From assembly GCF_003346715.1 (NCBI RefSeq), contig NZ_QQPQ01000005.1:62001-126000 (forward strand): a DNA stretch of 64,000 nucleotides. The letters are read 5' to 3'. Under the pieces are notes generated by a model, which made no database searches, was not told the DNA's origin, and saw only the letters and a program-made list of their open reading frames with translations. The translations under genes and the position numbers were made by a program. Below, in pieces: positions 51,093 through 59,818 of this stretch (positions are counted from its first letter, which is position 1; each line of letters starts with the position of its first letter). Source of the stretch: Oceanispirochaeta sp. M1 (GTDB lineage Bacteria; Spirochaetota; Spirochaetia; DSM-2461).

Positions 51093-52625
51093 TCAATCTG
51101 ATAGGGTCACACAGTTTTTACCCTTTGCCTTAGAATGAAGCAAAGCTTTATCAGCTTTTTCTATTAATGATTTAAGACTGTCTCCTTCCTTGAATACTGC
51201 AACTCCGGCACTGATAGATACTGGCACTTCTTTCCCGTTATGTACTACATTTGACGGTTTATCAAAGGAATGAACCATCCTGTCGGCTTTAAGGGCGGCT
51301 TCATCTCTGGGAGCCTCAATCAAAATAACAAATTCATCTCCTCCCCAGCGAGCCAGAAGGTCTATCGGCCTTATGGATTTCTGCAGAGTGAATGTAACTT
51401 CCTTCAGAACCGTATCTCCGGCAATATGGCCATAGTTGTCATTGATGGATTTAAAATCATCTAAATCTATGAGTATCAAACTTAGATCAGAGTTGAATCT
51501 TTTGCTTCGATACTCAAGCAGTTTAAATTGTTTTTCCAGTTCCCTGCGGTTTGCAGCGTTCGTCAGGCTATCAGTACTGGCAAGAAGTTCCATTTGCTGT
51601 TCGAAAGATTTCAGGATTTTATAACTGGCAATGATAAGTAAAACTGTAATGGCCGCCGTCAATAATAAGTTGATGAAAAGACTTCTCTTAGCAAAAAAAG
51701 AACCCCTCTCTTCATTTTGCTCAACAATGACATGCCAGCCAATCTCAGGTATGGACTTCGAACTTACCAGAAAATGATCATTTTTCTTTTTATAGATTAA
51801 ATCGATAGGAAACTCTTCCGTCTCCATTAATTGCTCAGCAACAGATGAAATACCTTCTTCTTTAAAAATATTGATTTTCTCAATTAAACTCAGATCAGAA
51901 TGGACTTGAATAATTCCCTCTTCATCAACCAGATAAATATCTCTGTCATATTGAGTTTTCTTCTGCTTAAGTAAATCCGAAAGTTGATCCAGCCTTACAC
52001 CTACTCCCACAACACCCAGAAAATTGCCTGAAAAATCTTCTAACCTGTAATTTATAAAAACAGTTAAAACTCCATTACTGGCCTGATCTGTATCTACATC
52101 CAGATCAAGCTCTTTTTGACTGTTGATAAAATCGTAATACCAGATATCATGACTGTCATAAGGGCTTATCTGTTTCAGGATTCCATCATAATAGTAATAA
52201 TTACGGCTGCTGGAAGAAACAAAGAACGTTGAAAAAAAACCATATCTGCTTTTTAGATTCCCAAGATACAGTTTAATATCCTCAATCTCATTTTCACCAT
52301 CCAGGACCCAATTCATTAAAAAGGAATCCCTGGCCATAGAAGATGATACGTTTATAGGTACAGAAAGCTCATGCCTGAGCTCTGAATATATATTCTCACT
52401 GAGAAGAGGAAGAGAAGAAGACAAAATTTCATCCCTTAAACTCTGTTTTGCCTGAAAATATGAAAATAAACTGGAGAAGAGAAAACTGCTGGTAATTACC
52501 ATGATAAGAATCTTTATAGAAATTCTACTTTTTGTCATTGTCATCAAAAAAGATATTAACATATTAGTAGAAATGATGCATTTTATATTACTTTTACTAA
52601 ATTTCATAAATAACCCATTAACCAA
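51093..52625 (-). CDS. Membrane-bound diguanylate cyclase with Cache-type sensor
   Basis: A 510-residue c-di-GMP synthase. The N-terminal TM segment is at residues ~35-58, and a second at ~310-335; between them is an extracytoplasmic double-Cache-like domain (LGVVGVGVRLDQLSDLL, FLVSSKSIPEIGWHVIVEQ). The cytoplasmic GGDEF domain has the intact active-site RWGGDEF, with DLDDFKSINDNYGH upstream. The frame opens with TTG at 52625; ATG codons at 52607, 52544 and 52538 are alternatives, none with a good ribosome site, so the start is uncertain. It would raise c-di-GMP in response to an external ligand. The gene is single. Confidence 0.87.
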   Translation of the reverse strand: MVNGLFMKFSKSNIKCIISTNMLISFLMTMTKSRISIKILIMVITSSFLFSSLFSYFQAKQSLRDEILSSSLPLLSENIYSELRHELSVPINVSSSMARDSFLMNWVLDGENEIEDIKLYLGNLKSRYGFFSTFFVSSSSRNYYYYDGILKQISPYDSHDIWYYDFINSQKELDLDVDTDQASNGVLTVFINYRLEDFSGNFLGVVGVGVRLDQLSDLLKQKKTQYDRDIYLVDEEGIIQVHSDLSLIEKINIFKEEGISSVAEQLMETEEFPIDLIYKKKNDHFLVSSKSIPEIGWHVIVEQNEERGSFFAKRSLFINLLLTAAITVLLIIASYKILKSFEQQMELLASTDSLTNAANRRELEKQFKLLEYRSKRFNSDLSLILIDLDDFKSINDNYGHIAGDTVLKEVTFTLQKSIRPIDLLARWGGDEFVILIEAPRDEAALKADRMVHSFDKPSNVVHNGKEVPVSISAGVAVFKEGDSLKSLIEKADKALLHSKAKGKNCVTLSD

Positions 52626-52734
52626 ATTGAATTGAGACCCTTAAGCTGAAATATCATATTTTCTACAAAAGATCATTATGATTAAATAATGGAAAAAAAT
52701 GAAGATATTATTACGGATGCCCCCCTTTTAAATT

Positions 52735-53215
52735 GGCTCCGAATATATGGTGCGGATTCCAGCGAAATCAGACACTCATTCCTGTGTTAACCGGACACTT
52801 CCGGTAGCATGAAAAATCTTCTGATTTAATACTGTGGGGTGTCCGGGGAAATGTCAATCAACAGAGTACATTTTCTTACGAACAGACTCTCCATTAAGCT
52901 CAATTCTATGTGATTTAAAGGCTATTCTATCCATGATGGCATCAGCAATTGTTGGATCACCAATAATTTCATGCCAGAGAGCTACAGGCATCTGAGAAAC
53001 AATGATTGTAGACTTCCTATTATGCCTGTCTTCAAGTATTTCCATAAGAGCCATTCTTGCGGTCAGATCAAGAGGTTCAAGGCCAAAATCATCTAAGATA
53101 ATGACACTGTTTTTCATCACTTTATATAAGTATTTCAAGTACAGTCCATCGCATTTGGCTCTATCTATTTCCTGGAATAATCTGGAGGATAAGTAGAAAT
53201 TACTTGAAGAACAAA
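52735..53215 (-). mobile_element. IS21-family remnant (istB 3' part and element end)
   Basis: On the minus strand 52854-53215 encodes the C-terminal two-thirds of an IstB-like ATPase: DRAKCDGLYLKYL, VIILDDFGLEPLD (Walker B), IIVSQMPVALWHEIIGD and AIMDRIAFKSHRIELNG. The Walker A half and the istA transposase are missing. Downstream, CCGGACAC (52791-52798) and GTGTCCGG (52839-52846) form inverted terminal-type repeats. The element is dead; a TTG-initiated 94-residue frame at 53138 is only a fragment. Confidence 0.8.
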
Positions 53216-53222
53216 GCCGAGA

Positions 53223-53471
53223 TCAGGGCACTGAGTACAATCCTGATGATTCCATACGTCTGTTATTTGAGAAAGATTCAAGCTCCCTGAATTTTAGCAA
53301 GCATATGGGCAGCAAGGCACAAAAAATCAACGGAAGAATAGCACTGAAGAAGAATAAATCTCTTTTCAAGGGCGGATTAATGTTTATATAAGGCCAAAAA
53401 GGCTGGTCGAGATAAAATATTGCATTGTACTCATTAATAAAACACCCAGACAGCCCACCAAGGATATTCAT
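53223..53471 (-). CDS. Possible fragment of a membrane protein
   Basis: An 82-codon frame with one hydrophobic segment (FFFSAILPLIFCALLPICLL) and no ribosome site. It abuts the IS21 remnant, so it may be a truncated older gene. I do not recognise it; the frame could also be non-coding. Confidence 0.3.
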   Translation of the reverse strand: MNILGGLSGCFINEYNAIFYLDQPFWPYININPPLKRDLFFFSAILPLIFCALLPICLLKFRELESFSNNRRMESSGLYSVP

Positions 53472-53789
53472 ATATAAAAATGTAATTAAATTTAGTCTGA
53501 AATACTTTTATTAGTCAAAAATATGGTCCCAGCATTCTCTGGTGGAACATTGGAGATGTATTTATTCATGACTGTGAGACACAAAGAATCCTATTCTGAA
53601 GAGACAGTAGAGATCTTTGATCTTGGCTCCAACCTCTTCATAAATTCAAATTAGATATTTTTCATTAATTCCTATAAAATAAACGGGTGATTATATAATA
53701 AGTTTATTAATGAACATTAACAACCTTTACAAATATTCATCAACAGCTGTATTCTATTATAAAACTATCAATAGAAGAGGTTATATGAT
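53472..53789. other. AT-rich non-coding stretch
   Basis: A short 42-codon frame starts at the ATG near 53523 but has no recognisable content. Nothing else is supported here apart from the promoter region of the following lipoprotein. Confidence 0.4.
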
Positions 53790-55058
53790 ATGAAATTAAC
53801 CAAATTGATGATGCCGGTTTTATTTGTATTACTGTGTATTTCTCTCCTGATTGTTTCCTGTGACGATGGATCAACAGATCCAGCTGCTGATGATCCCCCA
53901 ACAGACACAGATGAACCGGACGTTATTCCCCCTCCTGAGAATCTAATGGGAACCATTGCTCTGGCAAATGGTGAATCTGCCATCATGGATATCCAATTTG
54001 ATGATATGGCTGGTGGAGTAAGAAGTACAACTGTCGGAGTAAGTGGCACTATCCGATACGATGAAAAAAACTATATTGTTGGCGGTCTTTACGATTACTC
54101 TATTGGAGCCATTGATATTTTTGCGAAACATGAGGTTTCAGGGATGAAATTCATATTCTCAGGAATTTATACCAAAGGTGATGGTTTCTCGGGAACAGTA
54201 ATACTCTATGAGTCAGATGGTGTTACACAAAATACATCTGGAACATTTTCTGCGATTGAAGCTGATGACGATGAAAGAAGTGGTATTAAATTTTATACTG
54301 GTATTTTTGGTGGCGATGCATGTGGTGTCTGGAATGGAACTCTTACTACAACAGAATTTTACGGTAACTATGCACATTATGGAGACAGCAGTATTTCGAG
54401 GAAGTTCTCAATGGATCGCTTAGAAACTGAATTAACAATGAATATTCACGAAGAAAATGCCTCAGGAATCGGAACTATAAGTGATGACGGCAGTTACATA
54501 AGCGGTTACTGGGGAGTATCTGGAGATCACGGCTATTGGAATGGTATGCTGGTAGATTCAAATTATGATACCCCAAAACTCAATGATGACAGCCCTCTTG
54601 GTCTTATTGCGAATACTTCTCTCCAGGCAATAGAAAATATCTATTCTATTGGAGAAGGTATACTAGAGGATAGTGATCCTACCGTTACAGGATTAGATTT
54701 TACAAACTCAACGGACGATGCAATGGTTGTTATCATCAATAACTTCACAGAACCTGTTACTGGGCTTAATGTAACAGGGCAAATGGTTGTTGTCTATGAT
54801 GCAGATGGGGATGATGATGATACAGAATTTGATATCTCCATTTTGATAGACTCAGATGTTAGCGGATTAGAGACTAGTAGTTATTCAGAAGGAACTGGTC
54901 TAACAATAACATTCGAAGGAAGTAGTACAATTAGCCTATATGTTGATGTAACTTGGAATGAAAATACAGGGGTTTTTACTAGTGGTTTAGGAGGTACAAC
55001 ACAATGGAAACTCAATACTGATAGTGTTCTAAGCTCTGTACAACTAATTTACAATTAG
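53790..55058 (+). CDS. Lipoprotein of unknown function
   Basis: A 422-residue lipoprotein. The signal peptide ends in the lipobox LIVSC (Cys near residue 28), followed by an acidic Pro/Asp/Thr-rich linker. The remainder is beta-rich with Gly/Asn/Asp-rich repeats such as SGTFSAIEADDDERSGIKFYTG and GTISDDGSYISGYWG. The protein is strongly acidic. No catalytic motif or family is recognised; probably surface-exposed. It is monocistronic, followed by a perfect terminator. Confidence 0.8.
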   Translation: MKLTKLMMPVLFVLLCISLLIVSCDDGSTDPAADDPPTDTDEPDVIPPPENLMGTIALANGESAIMDIQFDDMAGGVRSTTVGVSGTIRYDEKNYIVGGLYDYSIGAIDIFAKHEVSGMKFIFSGIYTKGDGFSGTVILYESDGVTQNTSGTFSAIEADDDERSGIKFYTGIFGGDACGVWNGTLTTTEFYGNYAHYGDSSISRKFSMDRLETELTMNIHEENASGIGTISDDGSYISGYWGVSGDHGYWNGMLVDSNYDTPKLNDDSPLGLIANTSLQAIENIYSIGEGILEDSDPTVTGLDFTNSTDDAMVVIINNFTEPVTGLNVTGQMVVVYDADGDDDDTEFDISILIDSDVSGLETSSYSEGTGLTITFEGSSTISLYVDVTWNENTGVFTSGLGGTTQWKLNTDSVLSSVQLIYN

Positions 55059-55088
55059 TAATTTCAAAAAGATCAATTCTTTGAGTAA

Positions 55089-55127
55089 AATAAAATACCT
55101 GGTCTAATTCAGTCCAGGTATTTTATT
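55089..55127. terminator. Intrinsic terminator of the lipoprotein gene
   Basis: A perfect 14-bp stem, AATAAAATACCTGG (55089-55102) with CCAGGTATTTTATT (55114-55127), and an 11-base loop. Confidence 0.9.
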
Positions 55128-55140
55128 GCAGGATACAATT

Positions 55141-55300
55141 TGAACTGCACCGGGTTTTCCGGAGACACAATTATGTGAGAGAATTGTGTTATGGAAAAGA
55201 GGTACAACAGAGAGCTATCAGATTAGTATTTGAGAGCTATGGAGAGTACGGTTCCCAATGGAAGCCAATTAGTTCGGTTGCATCAAAAATAGGATTTTAA
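55141..55300 (+). mobile_element. IS3-family remnant (orfA 5' fragment and left end)
   Basis: The left-end-like sequence with CCGGGTTTTCCGGAGAC (55151-55167) precedes an ATG at 55191 and, after one frameshift near 55210, RAIRLVFESYGEYGSQW and SVASKIGF, which is the IS3-group OrfA N-terminal helix-turn-helix. It is cut off at the TAA at 55298-55300. The orfB and the right end are missing. Confidence 0.75.
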
Positions 55301-55333
55301 TCTAGAAAACAGATCCAGGATAAGATATTCTAA

Positions 55334-55666
55334 TTAAGGATCACTATTTAGAATTCCTGGTCTAATATTAGGGTCAAATGAGAGAATACAAGAAGGAGAA
55401 ATCAGCTTCATTACTTCCTGAGATATTAAATACATCTCCTTATTAAAGATTGATGATCCCATAATATGAAATGTACCAATATAATCATCTCCCACAGCAG
55501 AGAGTATTGTGGCAGGAGCATCGAGTTTTGCCACCTGATCAATAAAAATAACCGGGGCTCCACTGGCATAGGGACCAGAAAAATGACCTGTTGATAAAAA
55601 TGATTGATCCATTTCATCTGCCTTAACTTCAACAAGGATTTCTCCAATAACGAGTACTTTCTTCAC
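55334..55666 (-). pseudogene. Broken PfkB-family sugar kinase
   Basis: A GTG start with AAGGA 8 bases upstream (55666) begins VLVIGEILVEVKADE, the N-terminus of a PfkB sugar kinase. The sequence jumps from AVGDDYIGT directly to FHIMGSSI, a deletion of roughly 60 residues, and ends in SFDPNIRPGIL next to the IS3 remnant. The catalytic GAGD region is lost. It lies about 80 bases downstream of the GatZ-like gene in the same direction, so it was probably the last gene of that operon. Confidence 0.75.
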
Positions 55667-55744
55667 AGGGAGAATCCTTAGTTTCTGACTTAAAATAAAA
55701 AGACCCGAACACATGACCCGATTTATTCAAGAGTTATTTAGATA

Positions 55745-57064
55745 TTAACAGCATTTCCCGAATCCGCAGGCCCGGGCATAGATCCCGGCCACGTCTCTAA
55801 TGCGGCTGATAATAAGATCTTCTGCAGTCAATTTGATCTGTCCTTCCTGCAGGGCGTTGTACTGGTTGGGCATAGACTGACTTAAGAGACTCAAAGACAT
55901 ACCGTGATCATTGAGATTCCTCTTCAAAAGCTCTACAGATGCATTGAGGTTTTTATCGGGCCAGTAGTAACGGCTGCGGTCACTGAAGCTGTATTTCCGT
56001 TTGAAGAACTGCTGTGATTCATTGCCGGGATAATACTTCTGCCAGTACCCGGGCTTATCCAACATGGTCTTTTCAAGAATCTCTCTCAGGCCGGAAAGTT
56101 TGGTATCAGTTCCGCCAAGGAGTTCTTTCTCCATATCTTCAAGAGCAAAGAGTGCTTCCCTGTAGGCAAATGTCAGCCAGGGGCCTACTTTCAAAATACA
56201 ATAGTGGTCCTTAACCAGCTGAGTCAGACCGGATTCGCTTTGGTAGTCAGTGGAGTGGGCTTCGTAAACAAACTGATCATTCCCTTCAATCATGGCACTG
56301 AGGTCGGCAGCAGCCTTGCTGTCGTAATGGAACACCTGATCGTCTCCAAACTCAACACCCGGCTGAACAACCAGTCCGATTACACGTTTCCAGGCGTCCT
56401 GCAGTCCCTGAGCATCAAAGGCTGCCCTGGTGAGGGCAATTGTGTTCTTTGCATTGGATGCGGGTGTGGGAGTAACTGTGTCCTCTTCTTCCTGCGCTCC
56501 TCCGGGGATGGGAACTTCTGTACCGATGACATAGATAATATCAGAGCTTCCGCCGAAGGATTCAGCATAGCTTTTTTCGGCTACAGCACAAAGCTCTGCG
56601 GCTCTTGCGGAAACTACTTCATCTGCCAGGGGCTGGTGACGGTCACCTTCATCGTCGGCACAGAACATGGAGGCATCCAGGTGGATCTTCTTGTATCCGG
56701 CCTTAACATAGGCAGCAATCAGGTCACGGGCTTTGGACATGGCCTCGGCTGCGGGTTCATTCTGCCAGGCATTGGGTCCCAGGTGGTCTCCGCCAAGGAG
56801 TACTTTCTCAAAGGGGAAGCCTGTTTCAGAGGAGAGTCCTTTAACATATTCTACAAATTCAGATGGAACCATGCCCGTATATCCGCCAAACTGGTCCACC
56901 TGATTACTTGTAGATTCAATTAGTACGATAGAACCGTCTGATTTTGCCTGAAGCATGCAGGCTCTGATAACATCCGCATGGGCGGAGCAGACTGAATACA
57001 GACCTGTTCCCCTACCGGCTTTGTTATCTTTCATTAGCTGTAAAAACTCGCTTGTTGCACTCAT
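55745..57064 (-). CDS. GatZ/KbaZ-family protein (tagatose-bisphosphate aldolase subunit or tagatose-6-phosphate epimerase)
   Basis: A 439-residue protein of the GatZ/KbaZ family: GLYSVCSAHADVIRACM, LIESTSNQVDQFGGYTGM, LLGGDHLGPN, KIHLDASM and YVIGTEVPIPGG. In E. coli it is the non-catalytic partner of tagatose-1,6-bisphosphate aldolase. In Agrobacterium, I recall that a homologue was shown to be a D-tagatose-6-phosphate 4-epimerase in polyol catabolism. The second reading fits here, since there is no GatY/KbaY and there is a dehydrogenase and kinase upstream. The start at 57064 has AGGAG 8 bases before it. The chain ends in CGFGKCC. Confidence 0.85.
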   Translation of the reverse strand: MSATSEFLQLMKDNKAGRGTGLYSVCSAHADVIRACMLQAKSDGSIVLIESTSNQVDQFGGYTGMVPSEFVEYVKGLSSETGFPFEKVLLGGDHLGPNAWQNEPAAEAMSKARDLIAAYVKAGYKKIHLDASMFCADDEGDRHQPLADEVVSARAAELCAVAEKSYAESFGGSSDIIYVIGTEVPIPGGAQEEEDTVTPTPASNAKNTIALTRAAFDAQGLQDAWKRVIGLVVQPGVEFGDDQVFHYDSKAAADLSAMIEGNDQFVYEAHSTDYQSESGLTQLVKDHYCILKVGPWLTFAYREALFALEDMEKELLGGTDTKLSGLREILEKTMLDKPGYWQKYYPGNESQQFFKRKYSFSDRSRYYWPDKNLNASVELLKRNLNDHGMSLSLLSQSMPNQYNALQEGQIKLTAEDLIISRIRDVAGIYARACGFGKCC

Positions 57065-57110
57065 ATTATTCACTCCTGGCGGTCAGCCTATCGGGGTAAC
57101 CGCATAATTT

Positions 57111-58157
57111 CTATTTTTCGCAATCGAAAAGGATCTTTCCTTTCACGGCTCCCGGAACCAGTAGATCAGCAACTGCCGAAGCGGCCTGACTCAAGGGAAT
57201 CTTCCGGTCAATCAGTTGGTCTGTTTTAACCATATCCTTGCTGAAAAGGTAGTTGGCCATTTCCCACTCCCATCCGGGGAAGGGTGCAGAGTAATTCATC
57301 CAGCTTCCTGTAACGATCAGTTCTTTACGGTTGATCCATTCAAATTCATCAGGCTGCATGGTCACGGGTTTATGGGGAGTTCCCACATACATAACAGTTC
57401 CCTTGGGAGCCGCAAGTTCCAGACAGAGTATCTCGGTGATGGGAACGCCGCCGGTTTCAAGACAGACTTCGTATCCATTGCCATCGGTAAAGGCCATGGC
57501 CTCATCTTTGAACCCTTCTTCCAGAGTGTTGAGGCAGAGGTCTGCACCAAGCTCTTTAGCCAGTTCAAGACGGCTGTTGTCGATATCAAATACTGTTATC
57601 TTACGGGCACCCATGGCACGGACACACTGCAGGGCAAGGAGACCGATGGTTCCCATACCTGTAATGGCAACATCTTTGCCGCCTTCGAAGTTCATAATAT
57701 TGAGGGCATGAAGGGCTACAGTGATAGGCTCAAAAAAGGCTCCTTCCGTGTAGCTGACAGAATCGGGAAGAACTACTGCATTTTCCCAGGGCATGACCAC
57801 ATATTCCGCCCAGCCACCCTGAATACGGGAGCCGATAAACTTATAGCCCTTGGAGAGGGAGTAATTACCTTTCTGACTCTGAGGATCTTTCATATCGGGA
57901 ATAAGGGGAACACAGGAGATGCGGTCTCCCACTTTACGCTGTGTGACGCCTTCACCAACTGCTGTGATTTCACCGGAAAACTCATGTCCCAGTACGATGG
58001 GGTAAAAATGGGCTCCGCTGTGAATGGTTCTGGGAATATCAGAACCGCATAGTCCCGATTCTTTAACCTTCACAAGGACTTCCCCCGCACCGGCTGTGGG
58101 TGTTTCCCAGTCCTCATATCTGATGTCGTTATCGCCGTATAATACTGCTGCTTTCAT
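57111..58157 (-). CDS. GatD-like polyol dehydrogenase lacking the structural-zinc cysteines
   Basis: A 348-residue medium-chain dehydrogenase that closely follows galactitol-1-phosphate 5-dehydrogenase: GLCGSDIPRTIHSGAHFYPI and the GHEFSG catalytic-zinc motif, AITGMGTIGLLALQCVRAMG (NAD fold) and GSWMNYSAPFPGWEWE. Where GatD has four structural-zinc Cys (CFTCPECLKGFYSQC), this protein reads DMKDPQSQKGNYSLS, so that zinc is absent. It probably oxidises a hexitol to a ketose such as tagatose. ATG at 58157 follows AAGGAG by 5 bases; a longer frame adds 12 residues. Confidence 0.85.
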   Translation of the reverse strand: MKAAVLYGDNDIRYEDWETPTAGAGEVLVKVKESGLCGSDIPRTIHSGAHFYPIVLGHEFSGEITAVGEGVTQRKVGDRISCVPLIPDMKDPQSQKGNYSLSKGYKFIGSRIQGGWAEYVVMPWENAVVLPDSVSYTEGAFFEPITVALHALNIMNFEGGKDVAITGMGTIGLLALQCVRAMGARKITVFDIDNSRLELAKELGADLCLNTLEEGFKDEAMAFTDGNGYEVCLETGGVPITEILCLELAAPKGTVMYVGTPHKPVTMQPDEFEWINRKELIVTGSWMNYSAPFPGWEWEMANYLFSKDMVKTDQLIDRKIPLSQAASAVADLLVPGAVKGKILFDCEK

Positions 58158-58201
58158 ATGATCTCCTTCCTGCGGCCAGGCCGCTGCACCCATATCAGGG
58201 A

Positions 58202-59701
58202 TTATTTTTGAAATTTGTCTCTTATATCATCCAGTTCTTTATATACAGGCCCTACGGCCTCATACAGATTAATAAATGCCTTTGACAGAGCGTTGTAGTA
58301 ATCTGATTTTTCCTTATCGGGAAAGTGTGCGGCTCTGACTGACTGCACAGCAAGAGCGGAATCAAAATCGGGATAAAGGCCGATTCCCACGCCGGTCATA
58401 ATGGCGGTTCCCAGGGGAGCCACATCCATTTCGCCGGGAAGAATAATGTCCTTGATCAGGATATCACTGAAGATCTGTGTCCAGATCGGGCTGTTGGCAC
58501 AACCGCCGGTCATTACGATCTCTTCGATGGAATAGCCCTTCTCCTCCATCATACGGAAGACATTTCTGACACCCATGGCGATCCCTTCCATGATCATGCG
58601 AATCATAGCCTTACGGCTTGTGTCGGGATTCATTCCAAAGGCGGCGGCTCTGGAGTGGGGGTCCCAGAGAGGGGCTCTCTGTCCAACCATATAGGGGAGA
58701 TAGAGGAGTACATCATCAAGATAGCCGGCTTCTTCGGCTAAACGGTCAATTTCTTCAAAATTCTCTTCTTCGATCAGCGCCTTGAACCAGCGCAGACCGG
58801 CTCCGCCGTAATCCACACCGCCGTTCACAAGATAGAGTCCCGGTACGGCATGATGATAGTTCAGCATACTGGGGTCTGAGGGGACCGAAGCCATACAGGC
58901 ACCTGCATTGGTGGCCGTACCGGCAGAGATATAGGCCTGACCGTCATGACGGAGTCCCAGTCCCAGGGTGGCGGCTACATTGTCCATGGCTCCTGCAATT
59001 ACGGGAGTCCCTTCCTTGAGTCCTGTGGCTGCGGCTGCGGCGGCAGTAATGCCTCCGACAACATCGGTACAGGCATATATTTCAGGAAGTTTGGATTTAT
59101 CGATACCGCTTGCCTGGATCAGTTCATCCGACCACTGTCCTGTTCTGATATCACAGAGCTGGGACATTCCGGCTTCCGAGAGGTCCATGCTCATCTTGTC
59201 TGTCAGGCGATAGACAAGGTAGCTGTTGCAGTGAAGGAAAGCAGCAGTCTTTTCATATACTTCAGGTTCATTGTTTTTCATCCAGAGCACCTTGGGTGCA
59301 AAGTTGGAAGGGTCTGAATCGTTGGAGTTTATTTTTTTTTGAAGATCTCCATATGTGCCTCTGATCCAGTCAGATTCTTTCTGGGCACGGCGGTCAAGCC
59401 AGAGGAGACCGTTCCGGAGAGCTTTGCCTTCCTTATCCATGGGAAGAGCCATGCTGGACATGGCGTCCACACCAAGACCGGCAATTTCTGCAGGATCAAT
59501 GCCTGATTCTTTAAGGATTTGTTCAGTTGTGGAGATCAACGCCTTCCACCAGTCTTCCGGGTCCTGTTCGGCCCATCCCTGTTTGGGATAAACAGTGGGG
59601 TATTCAGCCCTGGCAGAAGCAACCACTTTCATCTTTTCATCAAATAAAACAGTTTTTGTACTGGTGGTTCCGAGGTCCACAGATAAAATATATTTTGACA
59701 T
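58202..59701 (-). CDS. FGGY-family carbohydrate kinase (xylulokinase-like)
   Basis: A 499-residue ATP-dependent sugar kinase with two actin-like domains: LSVDLGTTSTKTVLFDE (phosphate 1), LLWLDRRA, AGAMDNVAATLGLG and the adenosine motif MTGGCANSPIWTQIFSD. By family it is closest to xylulokinase, but with a GatD-like dehydrogenase and a GatZ-like protein downstream it may phosphorylate D-tagatose or another ketose at O-6 or O-5. I set the start at ATG 59701 (GGGAGAG upstream); a longer frame would add 16 residues. Confidence 0.9.
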   Translation of the reverse strand: MSKYILSVDLGTTSTKTVLFDEKMKVVASARAEYPTVYPKQGWAEQDPEDWWKALISTTEQILKESGIDPAEIAGLGVDAMSSMALPMDKEGKALRNGLLWLDRRAQKESDWIRGTYGDLQKKINSNDSDPSNFAPKVLWMKNNEPEVYEKTAAFLHCNSYLVYRLTDKMSMDLSEAGMSQLCDIRTGQWSDELIQASGIDKSKLPEIYACTDVVGGITAAAAAATGLKEGTPVIAGAMDNVAATLGLGLRHDGQAYISAGTATNAGACMASVPSDPSMLNYHHAVPGLYLVNGGVDYGGAGLRWFKALIEEENFEEIDRLAEEAGYLDDVLLYLPYMVGQRAPLWDPHSRAAAFGMNPDTSRKAMIRMIMEGIAMGVRNVFRMMEEKGYSIEEIVMTGGCANSPIWTQIFSDILIKDIILPGEMDVAPLGTAIMTGVGIGLYPDFDSALAVQSVRAAHFPDKEKSDYYNALSKAFINLYEAVGPVYKELDDIRDKFQK

Positions 59702-59758
59702 TCTAAACTCTCTCCCTTCAAATGTCCGTTTTGTAAATACTTCGAACATAAGAGTCGT

Positions 59759-59802
59759 GTGTTTTAGAACACTAGAATATCTTAGATATATTTATTTGTC
59801 AA
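59759..59802 (-). promoter_or_regulatory. FGGY kinase operon promoter with LacI-type palindrome
   Basis: On the minus strand TTGACA (59802-59797) and TATTCT (59779-59774) are 17 bases apart. GTGTTTTAGAACAC (59759-59772, plus strand) covers the transcription start. The lacI gene ends 17 bases upstream of the -35. The same 14 bases occur at the fucU promoter (33133-33146). Confidence 0.75.
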
Positions 59803-59818
59803 TTCTAAAAGTTGCCCA

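Noticed and set aside
53523-53651. 42-codon frame in the AT-rich gap
   Set aside because: It has no ribosome site, no recognisable composition or family, and sits in a decayed region.
57216-58052. 278-codon plus-strand frame opposite the GatD-like gene
   Set aside because: It is antisense to a frame with clear dehydrogenase motifs and has no ribosome site.
58172-58184. GCGGCCAGGCCGC palindrome between kinase and dehydrogenase genes
   Set aside because: As RNA it gives only a 4-bp stem, there is no T-run, and it lies in an obviously co-transcribed gap; too little to support an operator or terminator.
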